DNA from: Alopecurus myosuroides
Taxonomy: Eukaryota > Streptophyta > Magnoliopsida > Poales > Poaceae
DNA length: 64,000 bases
Direction: 5' to 3'
Assembly (NCBI GenBank): GCA_028641055.1
Contig: CM054062.1
Coordinates: forward strand, 277,285,710-277,349,709
A program made the position numbers and the translations under genes. Each line of letters starts with the position of its first letter. Position 1 is the stretch's first letter. A model generated the notes under the pieces. The model was not told where the DNA came from and did no database searches. It was given only the letters and a program-made list of their open reading frames with translations. Shown in pieces: positions 23,645 to 35,104 of this stretch.

Positions 23645-24542
23645 TAGATGCTTCTATTATGTGACCCGATGTGTGTTTGTCCACATGGTTTTGATAATCA
23701 GGTGAATTAATGTGTTTCTTCATGTTCCAGGATTTTACAGCTAATTAGACAGCATAGGTGTGTCGTGATGAAAAAGTGAGAATTCTCCATGCCGCTTTTA
23801 ATCACCCACCGGGGTGATCTCTGCAAGTGAGAAGTTGTGCTAGCAAACGACTTAAAATCTTTCTATTTAACTGATTCAATAAACAAAATATTTGTTCCAT
23901 ATAGTAAACCATTTTTTTTAAGAAGTAGCCTTTTTTATCATAGGGTTCTAGGGCCGTAAAATGGGATAAAAGAAGTGGTACATTCCGCTGCATGGACATA
24001 GGCTTTCTTTGTATTTGTCCAGACCACATAAAGCACCGAAGATTCTATTGAGATCACATCTGAAGGTAAAGGGAAAACTCGGCATGATAATGACCTTTTA
24101 TTGCGCTTATTTTCTTCCGTGTTTTCAGTACATCGTACAGAAACTATGGCACTATACATACGACGTTACACTTTCATGGGGCCTAATATCATAGCAGTAC
24201 GGTTCACTAAATGTATGGCCTAGAGGCGATACATCGACCACAAAGTTGATGCACCATAAGGCCTGATGTTTACACACTACTACATAGAAAGCATAGCCAC
24301 TTTAGTCTAATTCTCCACCCCATATACTAACAACAGTAAGTCAGTAAAACGTGTGGACGCTGGATGGTGCCCACAGAACACGCTGACAAGCCCACCCACC
24401 ACATTCTTTGGGTGCACCCTCGACGCAAATAATGGGATAGTTCATCGTCTCACATCATCAGAGTAAACCGCTGACAGAACGTTACAAACGAACCAAAACA
24501 CCGACATGTACACCACGCGAGCCACACAGTTTAACAATGCCA
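23645..24542. other. Segment before the Helitron terminus, no gene recognised
   Basis: AT-rich on the left, then a stretch of moderate GC (24190-24540) that has the look of a Helitron 3' subterminal region. Confidence 0.3.
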
Positions 24543-24577
24543 TAAAGGCGGCGCGGCGAAGCGCGCTATCTGTCTAG
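24543..24577 (+). mobile_element. Helitron 3' terminus
   Basis: A GC hairpin (GCGCG, GCGAAG loop, CGCGC; about 24551-24566) is followed 7 bp later by CTAG (24574-24577) and then a T. This matches the Helitron rule: 3' CTRR preceded by a short hairpin, inserted before T. The 5' end (TC after an A) was not located, so the element's length and cargo are unknown. It could include the gene-like blocks between 15 and 24 kb. Confidence 0.6.
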
Positions 24578-24670
24578 TATGTATCTAGATGTGTTTCATT
24601 GTGTATGCTCAGTCATTTCATACGTCGACTTCTAGACAAATGGAAGTCATTTATTGTTGAACGGAGTGAG
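24578..24670. mobile_element. Partial Stowaway MITE, right part only
   Basis: Sequence resembling the inner part and right end of a Stowaway element (ends TTGAACGGAGTGAG, followed by TA at 24671). No left end is found adjacent; the Helitron terminus abuts it. The Helitron may have landed inside the MITE. Confidence 0.45.
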
Positions 24671-25373
24671 TATATGATTAGTATAGTGCACGGTAGTAGA
24701 GAGGTGCACCGACGCTCCTGCCAACTGAAAAAATTCAAAAAATAAATTACAAGTTTCATAAAATTATGAAAGAAAATCTGGATGTAGCCAATGATATAAC
24801 CCGCAGACATGCAAAATTTCAGTATGAAATTCAAAGTTGTGTGGGATATTAAAAAATGGCAAAATTATGGATCTGAGAAATGACTATTTTCATATCTCTA
24901 ATTTTTTTTTTTGAAGGGATATCTCTAATTTTTTTATATACCAGCAAAATATGTCATCGTAAGTGTAATTGAAGAACCAATTTTTTTTCTCTATATGGGA
25001 ATACCATAATTTGCTTCTTTTATCTAAAATATCATTACAAATAGCTTAAGTGTCATCTAAATTTCGATTTTATACTGTTGAAAGTGTCTTAGCTTTCACT
25101 CCTTAAATCCAGATTTCCTCTCAATCTTGGTGCACTCGTTACTTTATAAAGCCAAATTTGCCTTAAACAATCGACAATTATTTTACCTAGAACAATGAAA
25201 GTAAGTAGGTGAGCGTCTTAAAATCCATCCATTATGCCACTCTATATCATCAGTCACTTTGTTTGTTTTTCCATTGCGCTAATTTAAGACAAATACTGTA
25301 TCACATTGTCAATTGGTACAATGTACTGTAAGTCTGTATCATGCACTACAATCCGTATCCAGGATAGTACATA
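24671..25373. other. AT-rich intergenic segment
   Basis: No gene or element boundary recognised. Confidence 0.4.
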
Positions 25374-25534
25374 ATCTCTCCGTTTATTTTTGTAAGACAC
25401 GCTACTTATCATTTTAATTTTAACCATATAAATAGTAAAATGAGTGAATCTATGTATAAAATAGGTCTAGATTCACTAATTCTAGAATATATGTGGCCAA
25501 TATTAAAAGGAATTATAGAAGTGAACGGAGGTAG
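25374..25534. mobile_element. Stowaway-like MITE (161 bp)
   Basis: The left end ATCTCTCCGTTTATTTTTG and the inverse of the right end (CTACCTCCGTTCACTTC) are similar, and TA flanks both sides (25372-25373 and 25535-25536). Ends are diverged. Confidence 0.65.
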
Positions 25535-26163
25535 TAGTAGATTGTTTCTTTGATCAATAATAAGGCTGGCTACTGAAACGGTTGGCGAGGGCCGTACCGG
25601 CTAAAGTAAGCTATTGTAAAATCCAGCCCGATGAGATAGGCGTGATGAAGCACTTCAGTTGGCCGGAAAAGAAGGCTACCGCACTCGAGTAAGCATCATT
25701 TGAATACCAGGTCCTCAAGTGTGTTGTAAGTTGTAACAGAGATCACTATCTTGAATGTCGAGGATGCCCTGCTTCCAGTCTGTGAGGCTACTATGAGGAA
25801 GATACCAATCTTGCTAAATAAGTAGGAAATCAAGATCCAACGACCTGACACATGATGTTGGTCCTTTAATTTCCCTGCAGTTTTGGTATTCCGACTGAAT
25901 AGACGCTCGATTCAGGAATTCACTCGAAGACTCGAAGGTAGTCAACGCCAACACCTGTCGCCACCAATTCCAGTGCACGCCGCCCTCTTAATTTAACACC
26001 ATAAGTTTGCTAGTAGAGAGTAGAAGGAATAGGTGAAACTGACTCAATTAGTAAAGAAAGGCTTTTCGGAGAGGGAAACATTCGAGAATAGTTGCCATGA
26101 AAGAACATATAGTGCAACTAAGTAAGAAGAAGACTTCATATCAGTATTTCATCATACACAAAC
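25535..26163. other. Left flank of element X
   Basis: Unassigned intergenic sequence. Its last five bases, CAAAC (26159-26163), are the left copy of element X's target duplication. The same target sequence resumes at 45884. Confidence 0.6.
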
Positions 26164-27097
26164 TGATAAGGGGTTGCCCGATCTTCTCGATGAACTCACA
26201 CGATAACAAGGATATGATAATTTGTCTCTCCACGAACTCTCCGGCTAATTCCTGATGCCAATTGCAGCAGCAACTAATCCCTTGGATATTCGCAAATCCA
26301 CACATTTGCACGAGCAACCACTGACTATTAGTGGTCCCGTATCAACTGATTCCCAGTGGAATAGCAGATAACACGCAAAATTTGCAATATGATCAATTCC
26401 TGATGAATGCTTCAAGCAGTCAACAATGGAGTCTAGGGTTTAAGGTATACGTAGTCTAAACCTCTCATGCGCAGGTGAATAGGTATTAATGAGAGGAGGG
26501 GGTGTGGCCGCAATTGGGGTTGCGCAAGCACCAGCCCTAACTCGACTAGGACTCGACCCTTAAGGGGTTTTGGACTCGGACCAAAAGATACAAACCGAGC
26601 CATGAGGAGGGGTGCGGCTAATAGGCATGCAAGCCTTTATTCTACACGCATTGGGACACCCTAGGACATGTCCTTGGTGCCCCTATAAGCCTAATGCGCA
26701 TCACACATAGATATTGGTGGAAACACCCTAAGACGTGTCCTTGGTGCTCCCATCTCCATCATGCATAACTCCTGGTTTCTCCTTCTTGTGTGTGCTGCCA
26801 TGATCATCTCTCTCCATGTGTTCTCCCATGCATTGCTCCATGGCTCCTTGCTCCTCTCCTCCAATAATGCTTGTGTTATCAACAACCTGAATCATACATA
26901 AATGCAAGGATTTAGGTAGTATAAAATTCTCAGAACCACAAACATCATAATTTAATAAGAGTGAGTTCACCTGCTGTTCTAGTAGTTTGGTTCTTGATCT
27001 AGTGATTGGTCCAATCCTCACTTCATCATGTTTCTCTTGAACAGCAACATCATCATCAATGGGAGAAATAATAGATGTACTAGGGATGTCCTCATCA
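26164..27097 (-). repeat. 3' LTR of element X (934 bp)
   Basis: On the minus strand it starts TGATGAGGAC directly after the polypurine tract and ends CCCCTTATCA. It matches the 5' LTR pieces 42686-42988 and 45271-45878 closely, except for about 28 bp around 26468-26498 that are missing from the 5' copy. It encodes the in-LTR Pol tail (26728-27021 and upstream). Confidence 0.93.
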
Positions 27098-27105
27098 TCC
27101 TCCCC
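26728..27105 (-). CDS. C-terminal Pol tail encoded inside the X 3' LTR, -1 frame relative to integrase
   Basis: Immediately after the G6 polypurine tract (27102-27107) the -1 frame is open for about 126 codons into the LTR. It begins with an acidic stretch (EDDEDIP), then [20 protein letters not shown] and an uncharacterised tail. Tails of the TRSRAK type are familiar at the C-terminus of plant non-chromodomain gypsy Pol proteins, so this is probably the natural end of Pol. In this copy the main integrase frame instead stops at 27018. The same open frame exists in all four X and Y LTRs. Confidence 0.6.
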   Translation of the reverse strand, partial: GEDDEDIPSTSIISPIDDDVAVQEKHDEVRIGPITRSRTKLLEQQVNSLLLNYDVCGSENFILPKSLHLCMIQVVDNTSIIGGEEQGAMEQCMGEHMERDDHGSTHKKEKPGVMHDGDGSTKDTS

Positions 27106-28838
27106 CCTTGAAAAGGCGTCGACCTCGACGCATCAAGGTTCTCTCCATGGTATGATGATAAATCAGCAACATTGAAAGAATTACTCACACCAAACTCATC
27201 ACAAGGAAGATCAATCGTGTAGGCAGTATCATTAATCTTGTGAAGCACTTTATATGGACCAGCACCTCGTGGCATCAACTTGGACTTGCGCAATATGGGA
27301 AATCTGTCCTTACAAAAATGCACCCACACCAAATCACCTGGCTGAAATAGTACTTCCTTCCTCTTCTTGTTAACTCTGTTAGCTACATGTCTTCCTGTCT
27401 TCTCAATTGCTTGCTTTGTCTTCCCATGGATCTTCCTCACAAAATCAGCATGTTTGGAAGCCTCCATATTAACTCTCTCATGTACAGGAAGCGGCAGCAA
27501 ATCAAGTGGTGTTATGCGCTTGAAACCATACACCACCTCAAACGGGCATAACTGAGTAGTAGAATGAACAACCCTGTTGTATGCGAATTGAACATGTGGC
27601 AAACACTCTTCCCACTCCCCCAGATTCTTCTTTATCATGGCTTGCAACAATGTGGATAATGTGCGATTCAACATCTCCGTTTGTCCATCAGTTTGGGGGT
27701 CACAAGTAGTAGAAAACAGCAGCTTTGTCCCAAGCTTCCCCCATAGTGTCTTCCAGAAATAGCTCATGAACTTGACATCACGATCAGAAACAATAGTCTT
27801 GGGTACTCCATGCAATCTCACTATGTCCCTGGAAAACATATTAGCAATGTGCGACGCATCGTCACCCTTGTGGCATGCAATAAAATGTGACATTTTAGAG
27901 AATCTATCAACCACCACAAATATTGAATCGTGTCCTGTTTTAGTCCTAGGCAACCCTAACAGAAAATCCATACTAATTTCTTTCCAAGGTGTAGTAGGTG
28001 CAGGAAGAGGAGTATATAATCCATGAGGTTTTAGTTTAGACTTAGCCTTGTTGCAATTGCAAGTGATGCAACGTCTCACAAACCTCTCCACATATCTTCT
28101 CATTCGTGGCCAATAGAAGTGATCAGCCAACATCAGCAATCTTTTCTCCCTCCCAAAGTGTCCCATCAATCCACCGTTGTGTGATTCCTGCAACAATAAA
28201 AAACGCAAGGACGACTCTGGCACACATAATTTGTTAGCTCTAAACAAATATCCATCATGCAAATGAAATTTATCCCATGCTTTGACATTAGTACAATTCC
28301 CATATGCATGTTTAGAATCATTATCTTGAGCATACAAATCTTTCACACTCTCCAAACCAGGAATTTTCACATCTAGTTGAGTTAAAAGCATACTTTTCCT
28401 AGAGAGAGCATCAGCAACAACATTATATTTGCCTTTCTTGTATTTAATTATGTGTGGGAAAGATTCAATGAATTCAACCCACTTAGCATGTATTTTATTA
28501 AGGCTAGATTGGCTCTTTAAAAATCTCAATGCTTCATGATCAGAATGTATGATAAATTTGTTTGGCCACAAACAATGTTTCCAAACCTCAAGAACTCTAA
28601 CAGGTGCATACACTTCTTTATCATAAACATAATAGTTCAACTGTGCACCATGCAATTTCTCAGAAAAATAAGCAACAGGTTTGTTTTCTTGCATGAGCAC
28701 TCCACCAATACCAATACCAATACCACTTGCATCACACTCAATTTCGAATTGTTTGTTGAAATTAGGCAAAATTAACAATGGGGCCGAAATCAACTTGTTC
28801 TTTATCTCATCAAAAGCAATTTGTTGTTCAACCCCCAT
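27018..28838 (-). pseudogene. Element X pol: RNase H and integrase (longest surviving segment, 606 codons)
   Basis: RNase H appears first (FEIECDASG, then HSDHEAL), next the integrase HHCC zinc finger (H in SHNGG and MGHFG, CITC pair), and the catalytic core with Asp in SMDFLLG, Asp in VSDRDVKF and Glu in [11 protein letters not shown]. The C-terminal domain contains GAGPYKVL and FNVADLS. It is open throughout but cut off from RT by a frameshift near 28838. Two in-frame 6-bp expansions relative to element Y are visible: an extra Gly-Ile pair in the RNase H start and an extra Cys-Asn after the zinc-finger CITC. The frame runs about 80 bp into the LTR. Confidence 0.9.
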
Positions 28839-30292
28839 GTAAAATCAACACCCTTCTTAGTTAACTCATTTAATGGTGCAGCAAGAGTACTAAAATCCTT
28901 GACAAATCTTCTATAGAAACCAGCCACTCCATTAAAACTTCTCACTTGACTAAAATTTGTTGGAATATGCCAATTTTTAATAGCTTCAATTTTAGATTCA
29001 TCTACTTCAATTCCATGTTTAGACACAACATATCCCAGAAAGATGACCTTGCCTCTGCAAAAAGTACACTTAGAAAGATTACCATATAATTGATTTGCTC
29101 TTAATACATGCAAGACTTGTCTAATATGATAAACATGCTCATGTTCATTGTGGCTATATATGAGAGTATCATCAAAATAAACTACCACAAATCTACCAAT
29201 TAACTCTCTCAAAAACATGGTTCATAAGTCTCATGAAAGTACTAGGTGCATTAGTTAAACCAAAAGGCATCACTAACCATTCATATAAACCAAATTTAGT
29301 TTTGAAAGCAGTTTTCCATTCACCCCCCTCTTTCATCCTAATTTGATGATAACCACTACGCAAATCAATTTAGAGAAAACAGCAGCACCACTTAATTCAT
29401 CTAACATGTCCTCCAAACGAGGTATAGGATGACGATAACGAATAGTGATGTTGTTAGTTGCTCTACAATCTACACACATGCGCCAAGTACCATCTTTCTT
29501 AGGGACTAAAATAACAGGAACAACACATGGAGATAAGCTAATTCGAATATACCCTTTGTCTAGAAGCTCCTGCACTTGTTTCTGAATTTCCTTGGTTTCT
29601 TGGGGATTTTTCCTGTAAGGGGCTCGGTTTGGCAATGTGGCTCCAGGAATCAAGTTAATCTGGTGCTCAATGCCACGCAATGGTGGCAGCCCTACTGGTA
29701 CCTCCTCTGGAAAAACATCATCAAACTCCACATGAGAAACACCAAGAGGAATAGGGGTCATGTCATTAGCAACCAAAATTTCTCCCTTGTGCATAAGCAC
29801 TATAGGAAGCATACTAGGGTCCTCACTAAATTCTCTCAAGTCTTCTTTGGTGGCTAGCATACATAATAGGCTCACTCCCTCACTTTTATTTTTACTACCC
29901 AGCTTGTTTTTATCACTCATAGAAGGATTACTCTCTTGTTTTTATTTCTCACTCTCCTTCCCTATATTCACTTCAGTTTTTTGACGAGGCTCATTTACAA
30001 TTTGATGTGGTGTCATAGGTCTCAAAACAATGTCCTTCCCATGTCAATTCAACTGACATGTGTTAGCCCTCCCATGATGTGTCACATTCCTATCAAACTG
30101 CCATGGCCTTCCAAGCAACATGTGGCAAACCGATATGGGCACAACATCACACTCAATGGTATCACAATATGGCCCAATTTGGAACTCCACTCTCACCATG
30201 TAGCTCACCTTCATCTCTCCTTTATCACTCAACCACTGTATATATAATAAGGATGAGGGTGTGGAATATATTTCAATTTCAGCTTTGCACAT
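28802..30292 (-). pseudogene. Element X pol: end of protease and reverse transcriptase, with stops and frameshifts
   Basis: Protease-side sequence (GRPWQFDR) runs to a TGA at 30044. The RT N-terminus (29333-29920) has the [13 protein letters not shown] and [15 protein letters not shown] motifs and loses frame at about 29370, where element Y has one more T. Frame returns at about 29215, where X has one extra A. RT continues at 28802-29218 with YFDDTLIYS, a variant of the YxDD catalytic box. At least three inactivating changes mean no functional RT. Confidence 0.88.
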
Positions 30293-31809
30293 AGCTCTTT
30301 ACTACCAAGATTTCTGCAACTTCCTCCATCAATTATCTCCTTGCAAGCCATTTGAGGGCCTACAATTGCCTTGGTTTGAAATAAATTAAATCTCTCATTT
30401 TCTGGAGAGGGAACAACACTCAAGGCAGCAACATTTTGTGAGCAAACAATAGTGGGGTAATGTGTGGCATAAGCATCAATGGGACCTCCTTGCTCATCAT
30501 AATCGTCCTCCTCATTAGGATAAGCATCATCTCCAGTCTCATACTCATTATCCTCATTAACAAGCATGGTCTTTTTATTAGGACATTCTCTCTTAAAGTG
30601 TCCTTTTCCTCCACATGTGTGACATGACATATCTCTATTTCGGGCTGTAGAAGTAGTAGATCCACTAGCACTTACTGCTGGTTGCACTTGCCTCTTAGAA
30701 GTAGAGGGGGTGCTCTCGGTTTTGGTAGTGGAAACCCCACGACTAGAAGCTGGTTGTGGTGATGGTGAAGAAAAACTAGAATTTCGAGTGGAAAACACCC
30801 TCCTAGCACTCAACTTTGCCTCCTCGGCTAGCTGTGATTCTGCCTCTCTTGCATGATGTAGCAATTCATTCATATAATTATATTGAAGGTGCCTCACAAT
30901 GCTTCTGATTTTAAATTACAAACCTGAGAGAAAAGGTTGCATAGTATGTTCTGGTTCCTCTCTCACTTTGGCTCTCTGAAGGATCAACTCCATCTCTCTA
31001 TAATAAGCATCAACATACAATGTAACTTGCTTCAATTGCTGCAATTTATCATATAGTGTTCTCACATAATTCTTTGGCACAAATCTATTCCTCATGAGTT
31101 GCTTCATAGTAGCCCAAGTAACAATTTCTGGCTCACCATTTTCTGCCCTCAATTGTGTAATATTATCCCACCACAAAAGAGCATAACCATCAAAACTACA
31201 AGAAGACAATTTAATCTTCCTATCTTCATTGTAATCATGCAATCTCCATAGCTTCTCAATTTTCAGCTCCCACATCAATTACTCTTCTACATCATCATTA
31301 TCAAAGGTGAAAGGAGGAATAGAAAATTTAGGCTTGCCCAAACCATCATCTTCTCTATTATTTTCATGAACTTGTACCCTCCTAGCAGCAAATCCTCCAC
31401 GTACATTATGAGCATGGGCTCGGCCAGGCTCCCAATCATCATCATCATGCACTTGATTGCCTCTTTGTTGTAGTTGAGTAGACAATTGAGCAATTTGTCT
31501 AGTTAAATTTGTGAGAGATTCTTGCATAACATCCACAGAATCTTGAGAAGCAGCTTTCTCAATTTTGATATCCATCTTTTGTATATCCCTCCTCAAGATC
31601 TCATCATAAGCATCAAGCTTCTTATGAATTCGGGTGGCTACCAGCTCATCATAATCATCAAGTTTATTATGAATTCTGGAAGTGACCATGTCTCGAAATT
31701 TGGAGAAATCTCCCCATGTGAGCACATCATCAACAGTCTTCTTAGTGGAAGCCTCAGCAGTTTTCCCAACAATTTTATCCACCTGCACATCACTAGCAAC
31801 AGACTCCAT
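30229..31809 (-). pseudogene. Element X gag with zinc knuckle and protease start
   Basis: Starts at an ATG (31809; MESVASDVQVDK) in a short coiled-coil-like N-terminus, then the gag domain (MWELKIEKLWRLHDY). In-frame TAA codons at 31279-31281 and 30916-30918 interrupt it where element Y is open, and the frame resumes after each. The zinc knuckle is CHTCGGKGHFKREC; the protease site reads IDGGSC, with Gly where most retroviral-type proteases have Ser or Thr after Asp. A two-base TA gain near 30240 (TATATA versus TATG in Y) shifts the frame before GRPWQFDR. Confidence 0.88.
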
Positions 31810-32143
31810 TGATTAATGTGTTAGTGAAAACAAAAATATGGGATGTGGTGCTCTCTCACAACTCACTCAAATCCAGCAAAGCAATGAGGTTAACTTACTG
31901 TTCCAAACTGAATAGCAATACTTACCACAAGTAAAACAACACTACTATGACTTGGTGTGAATAAGAGAATACCCAGGGATTTTAGCTCTCACAAGGCAAA
32001 ACATGATATATAGTGGGGCTTGGTATGGATACCTAACAACACCAATAACAAGTCCTATTTGTTGTTTGTGATGATAGAAAAATAACACCTAGGAAACACA
32101 CACCAAAGTGGAGACAAATGTGGCAATGCAATTATATGGATGG
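31810..32143 (-). other. Element X leader, part next to gag
   Basis: Non-coding leader between the gag ATG and the site where element Y inserted. GATGG at 32139-32143 is the left copy of Y's target duplication. The leader continues at 40301. Confidence 0.8.
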
Positions 32144-33048
32144 TGATAAGGGGATGCCCAATCTTCTCAGTGAACTTGATGATAACCAATGTGATACCTC
32201 GATCTCTCCTTTGGCTAAACCCTGTTACCAATTGCAACATCACTCAACCCCTTCTGATATTCGAGACTCCACACTCTTGCACAAGTAGCCACTGACTACA
32301 AGTGGTCATGTTTCTCCTTATTCCCAATGGAACAACAGAATACACTCAGATTTGCAAAAGGTAACATGATTCAACATGAATGCTTGGAGCAATACAATCT
32401 GGAAGTCTAAGATTTATGTTTTATCGTAGTCTCACCTATCTAATTCGCGCCAAGGGGTTTATATGAGGGGGTATGGTGCGGCCACAAGGTTTCTTGTGCA
32501 AGCAACCAGCCCTAACCCGAATAGAACCCACTTTGGACTCTGTTTACACTTTGGACTCGAACTAACTTGATACAATCCGACCCAAACATTAGAGGGTGCG
32601 GACATAATGGTATACAAACCATATCTAATACTAATAGGACTCCATGTGGCGCATTGATATCCATTGTGGGCGCCCTCCTCTTGTTTCCACCATCTCTTAG
32701 TGTGGAATAACAAAGTAGTAATTGTTTTCCACACTTGTATTGTTGTTTTCACCATCTTCCATGTTTGTTTTCACCATAATGTTCTTGTTTTCCAACTCCT
32801 CTTGAAGTGCACCTCCATCCATGCTTGTGTTATCAACAAACCTGAGTATACATAAATGCATGGATTTAGGTAGTATAAAATTCTCATGAAAACAAACATC
32901 ATATTCGAATAAGAGAGAATTCACCTGTTGTTGTAATAACTTAGCTCTTGATCTTGTCATTGGTCCAATTCTCACTTCATCATGTTTCTCTTTAAGAGAC
33001 ACATCTTCAATGGGAGAAAGTCTAGAAGCACTAGGGATTTCCTCATCA
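32144..33048 (-). repeat. 3' LTR of element Y (905 bp)
   Basis: On the minus strand TGATGAGGAA...CCCCTTATCA. A TATA box (minus strand TATAAA at 32458-32463) is followed by a short leader. The in-LTR Pol tail is open at 32697-33002 and upstream. Confidence 0.93.
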
Positions 33049-34210
33049 TCCTCCCCCCTTGAAAAGGCGTCGACCTCGACGCATCAAGGTCCTCTCCATG
33101 GTATGGTGATAGATCATCAACATTGAAAGAATTACTCACACCAAACTCATCACTTGGAAGATCAATTATGTAGGCACTATCATTAATCTTTTGAAGCACT
33201 TTATATGGACCAGCACCTCTTGGCATTAACTTGGACTTGCGCAATGTGGGAAACCTATCCTTGCGAAAATGCACCCACACTAAATCTCCTGGCCGAAATA
33301 GTACCTCCTTCCTCTTCTTGTTAAATCTCTCAACTAGATGTCTTCCTGCTTTCTCAATTGCTTGGTTAGTCTTCTCATGGATCTTCCTCACAAAATCAGC
33401 ACGTTTTGAAGCCTCCATATTGACTCTCTCTTGTATAGGAAGTGGCAGCAAATCAAGTGGTGTTGTGGGTTTAAAACCATACACCACCTCAAACGGGCAT
33501 AACTGAGTAGTAGAATGTACAACCCTGTTGTAGGAAAACTCAACATGTGGCAAACACTCCTCCCACTCCCGCAGGTTCTTTTTGATCATGGCTCGCAACA
33601 ATGTAGATAATGTGCGATTCACCACCTCCGTTTGTCCATCAGTTTGGGGGTGAAAAGTAGTACTCCCTCCGATCCGATTAAAGTGTCGGACGGGAAGAGC
33701 AGCGTACGTATAACTCGTATGTACAAGCCACGACAGTTTTTCCGGACCGGAGGGAGTAGAAAACAGTAACTTTTTCCCCAGCTTCCCCCATAGTGTCTTC
33801 CAAAATTAGCTCATGAATTTCACATCACGATCAGAAACAATAGTCTTGGGTACTCCATGTAATCTCACTATGTCCCTAAAAAACAGATTAGCAACATGCG
33901 ACGCATCGTCGCTCTTGTGGCATGCAATAAAATGTGACATTTTAGAGAATCTATCCACTACCACAAATATAGAATCATGTCCTCTTTTAGTTCTAGGAAA
34001 ACCTAACACAAAATCCATACTAATGTCTTCCCAAGGTGTATTAGGTGAAGGTAGAGGAGTATATAAACCATGAGGTTTTAGTTTAGACTTAGCCTTGTTG
34101 CAAGTGATGCAACGTCTCACAAACCTCTCCACATCTCTTCTCATTCGAGGCCAATAGAAGTGATCAGCCAACATCATCAATGTTTTCTCCCTCCCAAAGT
34201 GTCCCATCAA
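32972..34210 (-). pseudogene. Element Y integrase, split by a MITE
   Basis: The upstream half (33806-34210) holds the HHCC finger (MGHFG, CITC) and the first two catalytic Asp residues ([15 protein letters not shown]). The downstream half (32972-33625) holds the C-terminal domain ([15 protein letters not shown]). Between them a 94-bp MITE (33663-33756) interrupts the core just before the catalytic Glu segment, and there is a nearby stop. The comparable region of X is uninterrupted. Confidence 0.9.
33663..33756. mobile_element. Stowaway MITE inside element Y integrase (94 bp)
   Basis: Ends CTCCCTCCGATCCGATTAAA and its inverse, flanked by TA at 33661-33662 and 33757-33758. Element X has the unoccupied version of the same site (AAGTAGTAGAAAACAG around 27704-27720, one TA), a filled/empty comparison that fixes the boundaries exactly. 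Confidence 0.95.
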
Positions 34211-34228
34211 TCCACCACTATGTGATTT

Positions 34229-34742
34229 CTACAACAATAACAAACGCAAGGACGACTCGGGCACACATAATTTGTTAGCTCTAAACAAGTATCCATCATG
34301 CAAATGAAATTTATCCCATGCTTTCACATTAGTGCAATTCGCATATGCATGTTTAAAATCATTATCTTGAGCATAAAAATCTCTCACACTCTCCAAACCA
34401 GGAATTTTCACATCCAATTGAGTTAAAAGCATACTTTTCCTAGAGAGAGTATCAGCAACTACATTATCTTGGCCTTTCTTATATTTGATTATGTATGGGA
34501 AAGATTCAATGAATTCAACCCCACTTAGCATGTCTTTTATTAAGGCTAGATTGGCTCTTTAAAAATTTCAAAGCCTCATGATCAGAATGTATGATAAATT
34601 CTTTTGGCCACAAATAATGTTTCCAAACCTCAAGAACTCTAACAAGTGCATACAATTCTTTATCATAAACAGAATAGTTCAATTGAGCACCATGCAATTT
34701 CTCAGAAAAATAAGCTACATGTTTGTTTTCTTGCATAAGCAC
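34229..34742 (-). pseudogene. Element Y RNase H and start of integrase, frameshifted
   Basis: RNase H motifs [13 protein letters not shown] and HSDHEALKF lie in 34515-34742. The frame slips at about 34525, where one extra base is seen relative to X, then resumes in 34229-34531 ([13 protein letters not shown]). A stop near 34229 separates it from the integrase finger. Confidence 0.85.
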
Positions 34743-34865
34743 TCCACCAATACCAATACCACTTGCATCACACTCAATTTCGAATTACTTATTAAAATTT
34801 GGCAATATGAGCAATGGGGCCGAAATCAACTTGTTTTTTTTATCTCATCAAAAGCAATATCTTGT

Positions 34866-34892
34866 TCACCCCCCCCCCACACACACACACAA
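34866..34892. repeat. C-run plus CA microsatellite in element Y pol
   Basis: A run of about ten C followed by several CA units replaces the short CCCCCATGT of element X at the same place. Slippage here destroys the frame between RT and RNase H. Confidence 0.85.
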
Positions 34893-35104
34893 ATTCAACA
34901 CCCCTTTTAGTGAGTTCATTCAAAGGTGCAGCAAGTGTACTAAAATCTTTGACAAATCTTCTATAGAAACCAGCCAATCCATTAAAACTTATCACTTTAC
35001 TAACATTGACAGGAATAGGCCAATTTTTAATAGCTTCAATTTAAGATTCATCCACTTCAATACCATGTTTAGAAACAACATATCCCAGAAAAATGACATT
35101 ATCT

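Noticed and set aside
15213..24671. Left MITE end at 15218 and right MITE end at 24670 as one MITE split by the Helitron
   Set aside because: The two ends belong to different Stowaway sequences (AATTATAAGATG versus AATAAATGACTTCC).
26164..27097. Treating the X 3' LTR and element Y as parts of a single LTR pair
   Set aside because: X and Y LTR ends share TGATAAGGGG but differ inside, and their target duplications (CAAAC versus GATGG) pair only as X-X and Y-Y.
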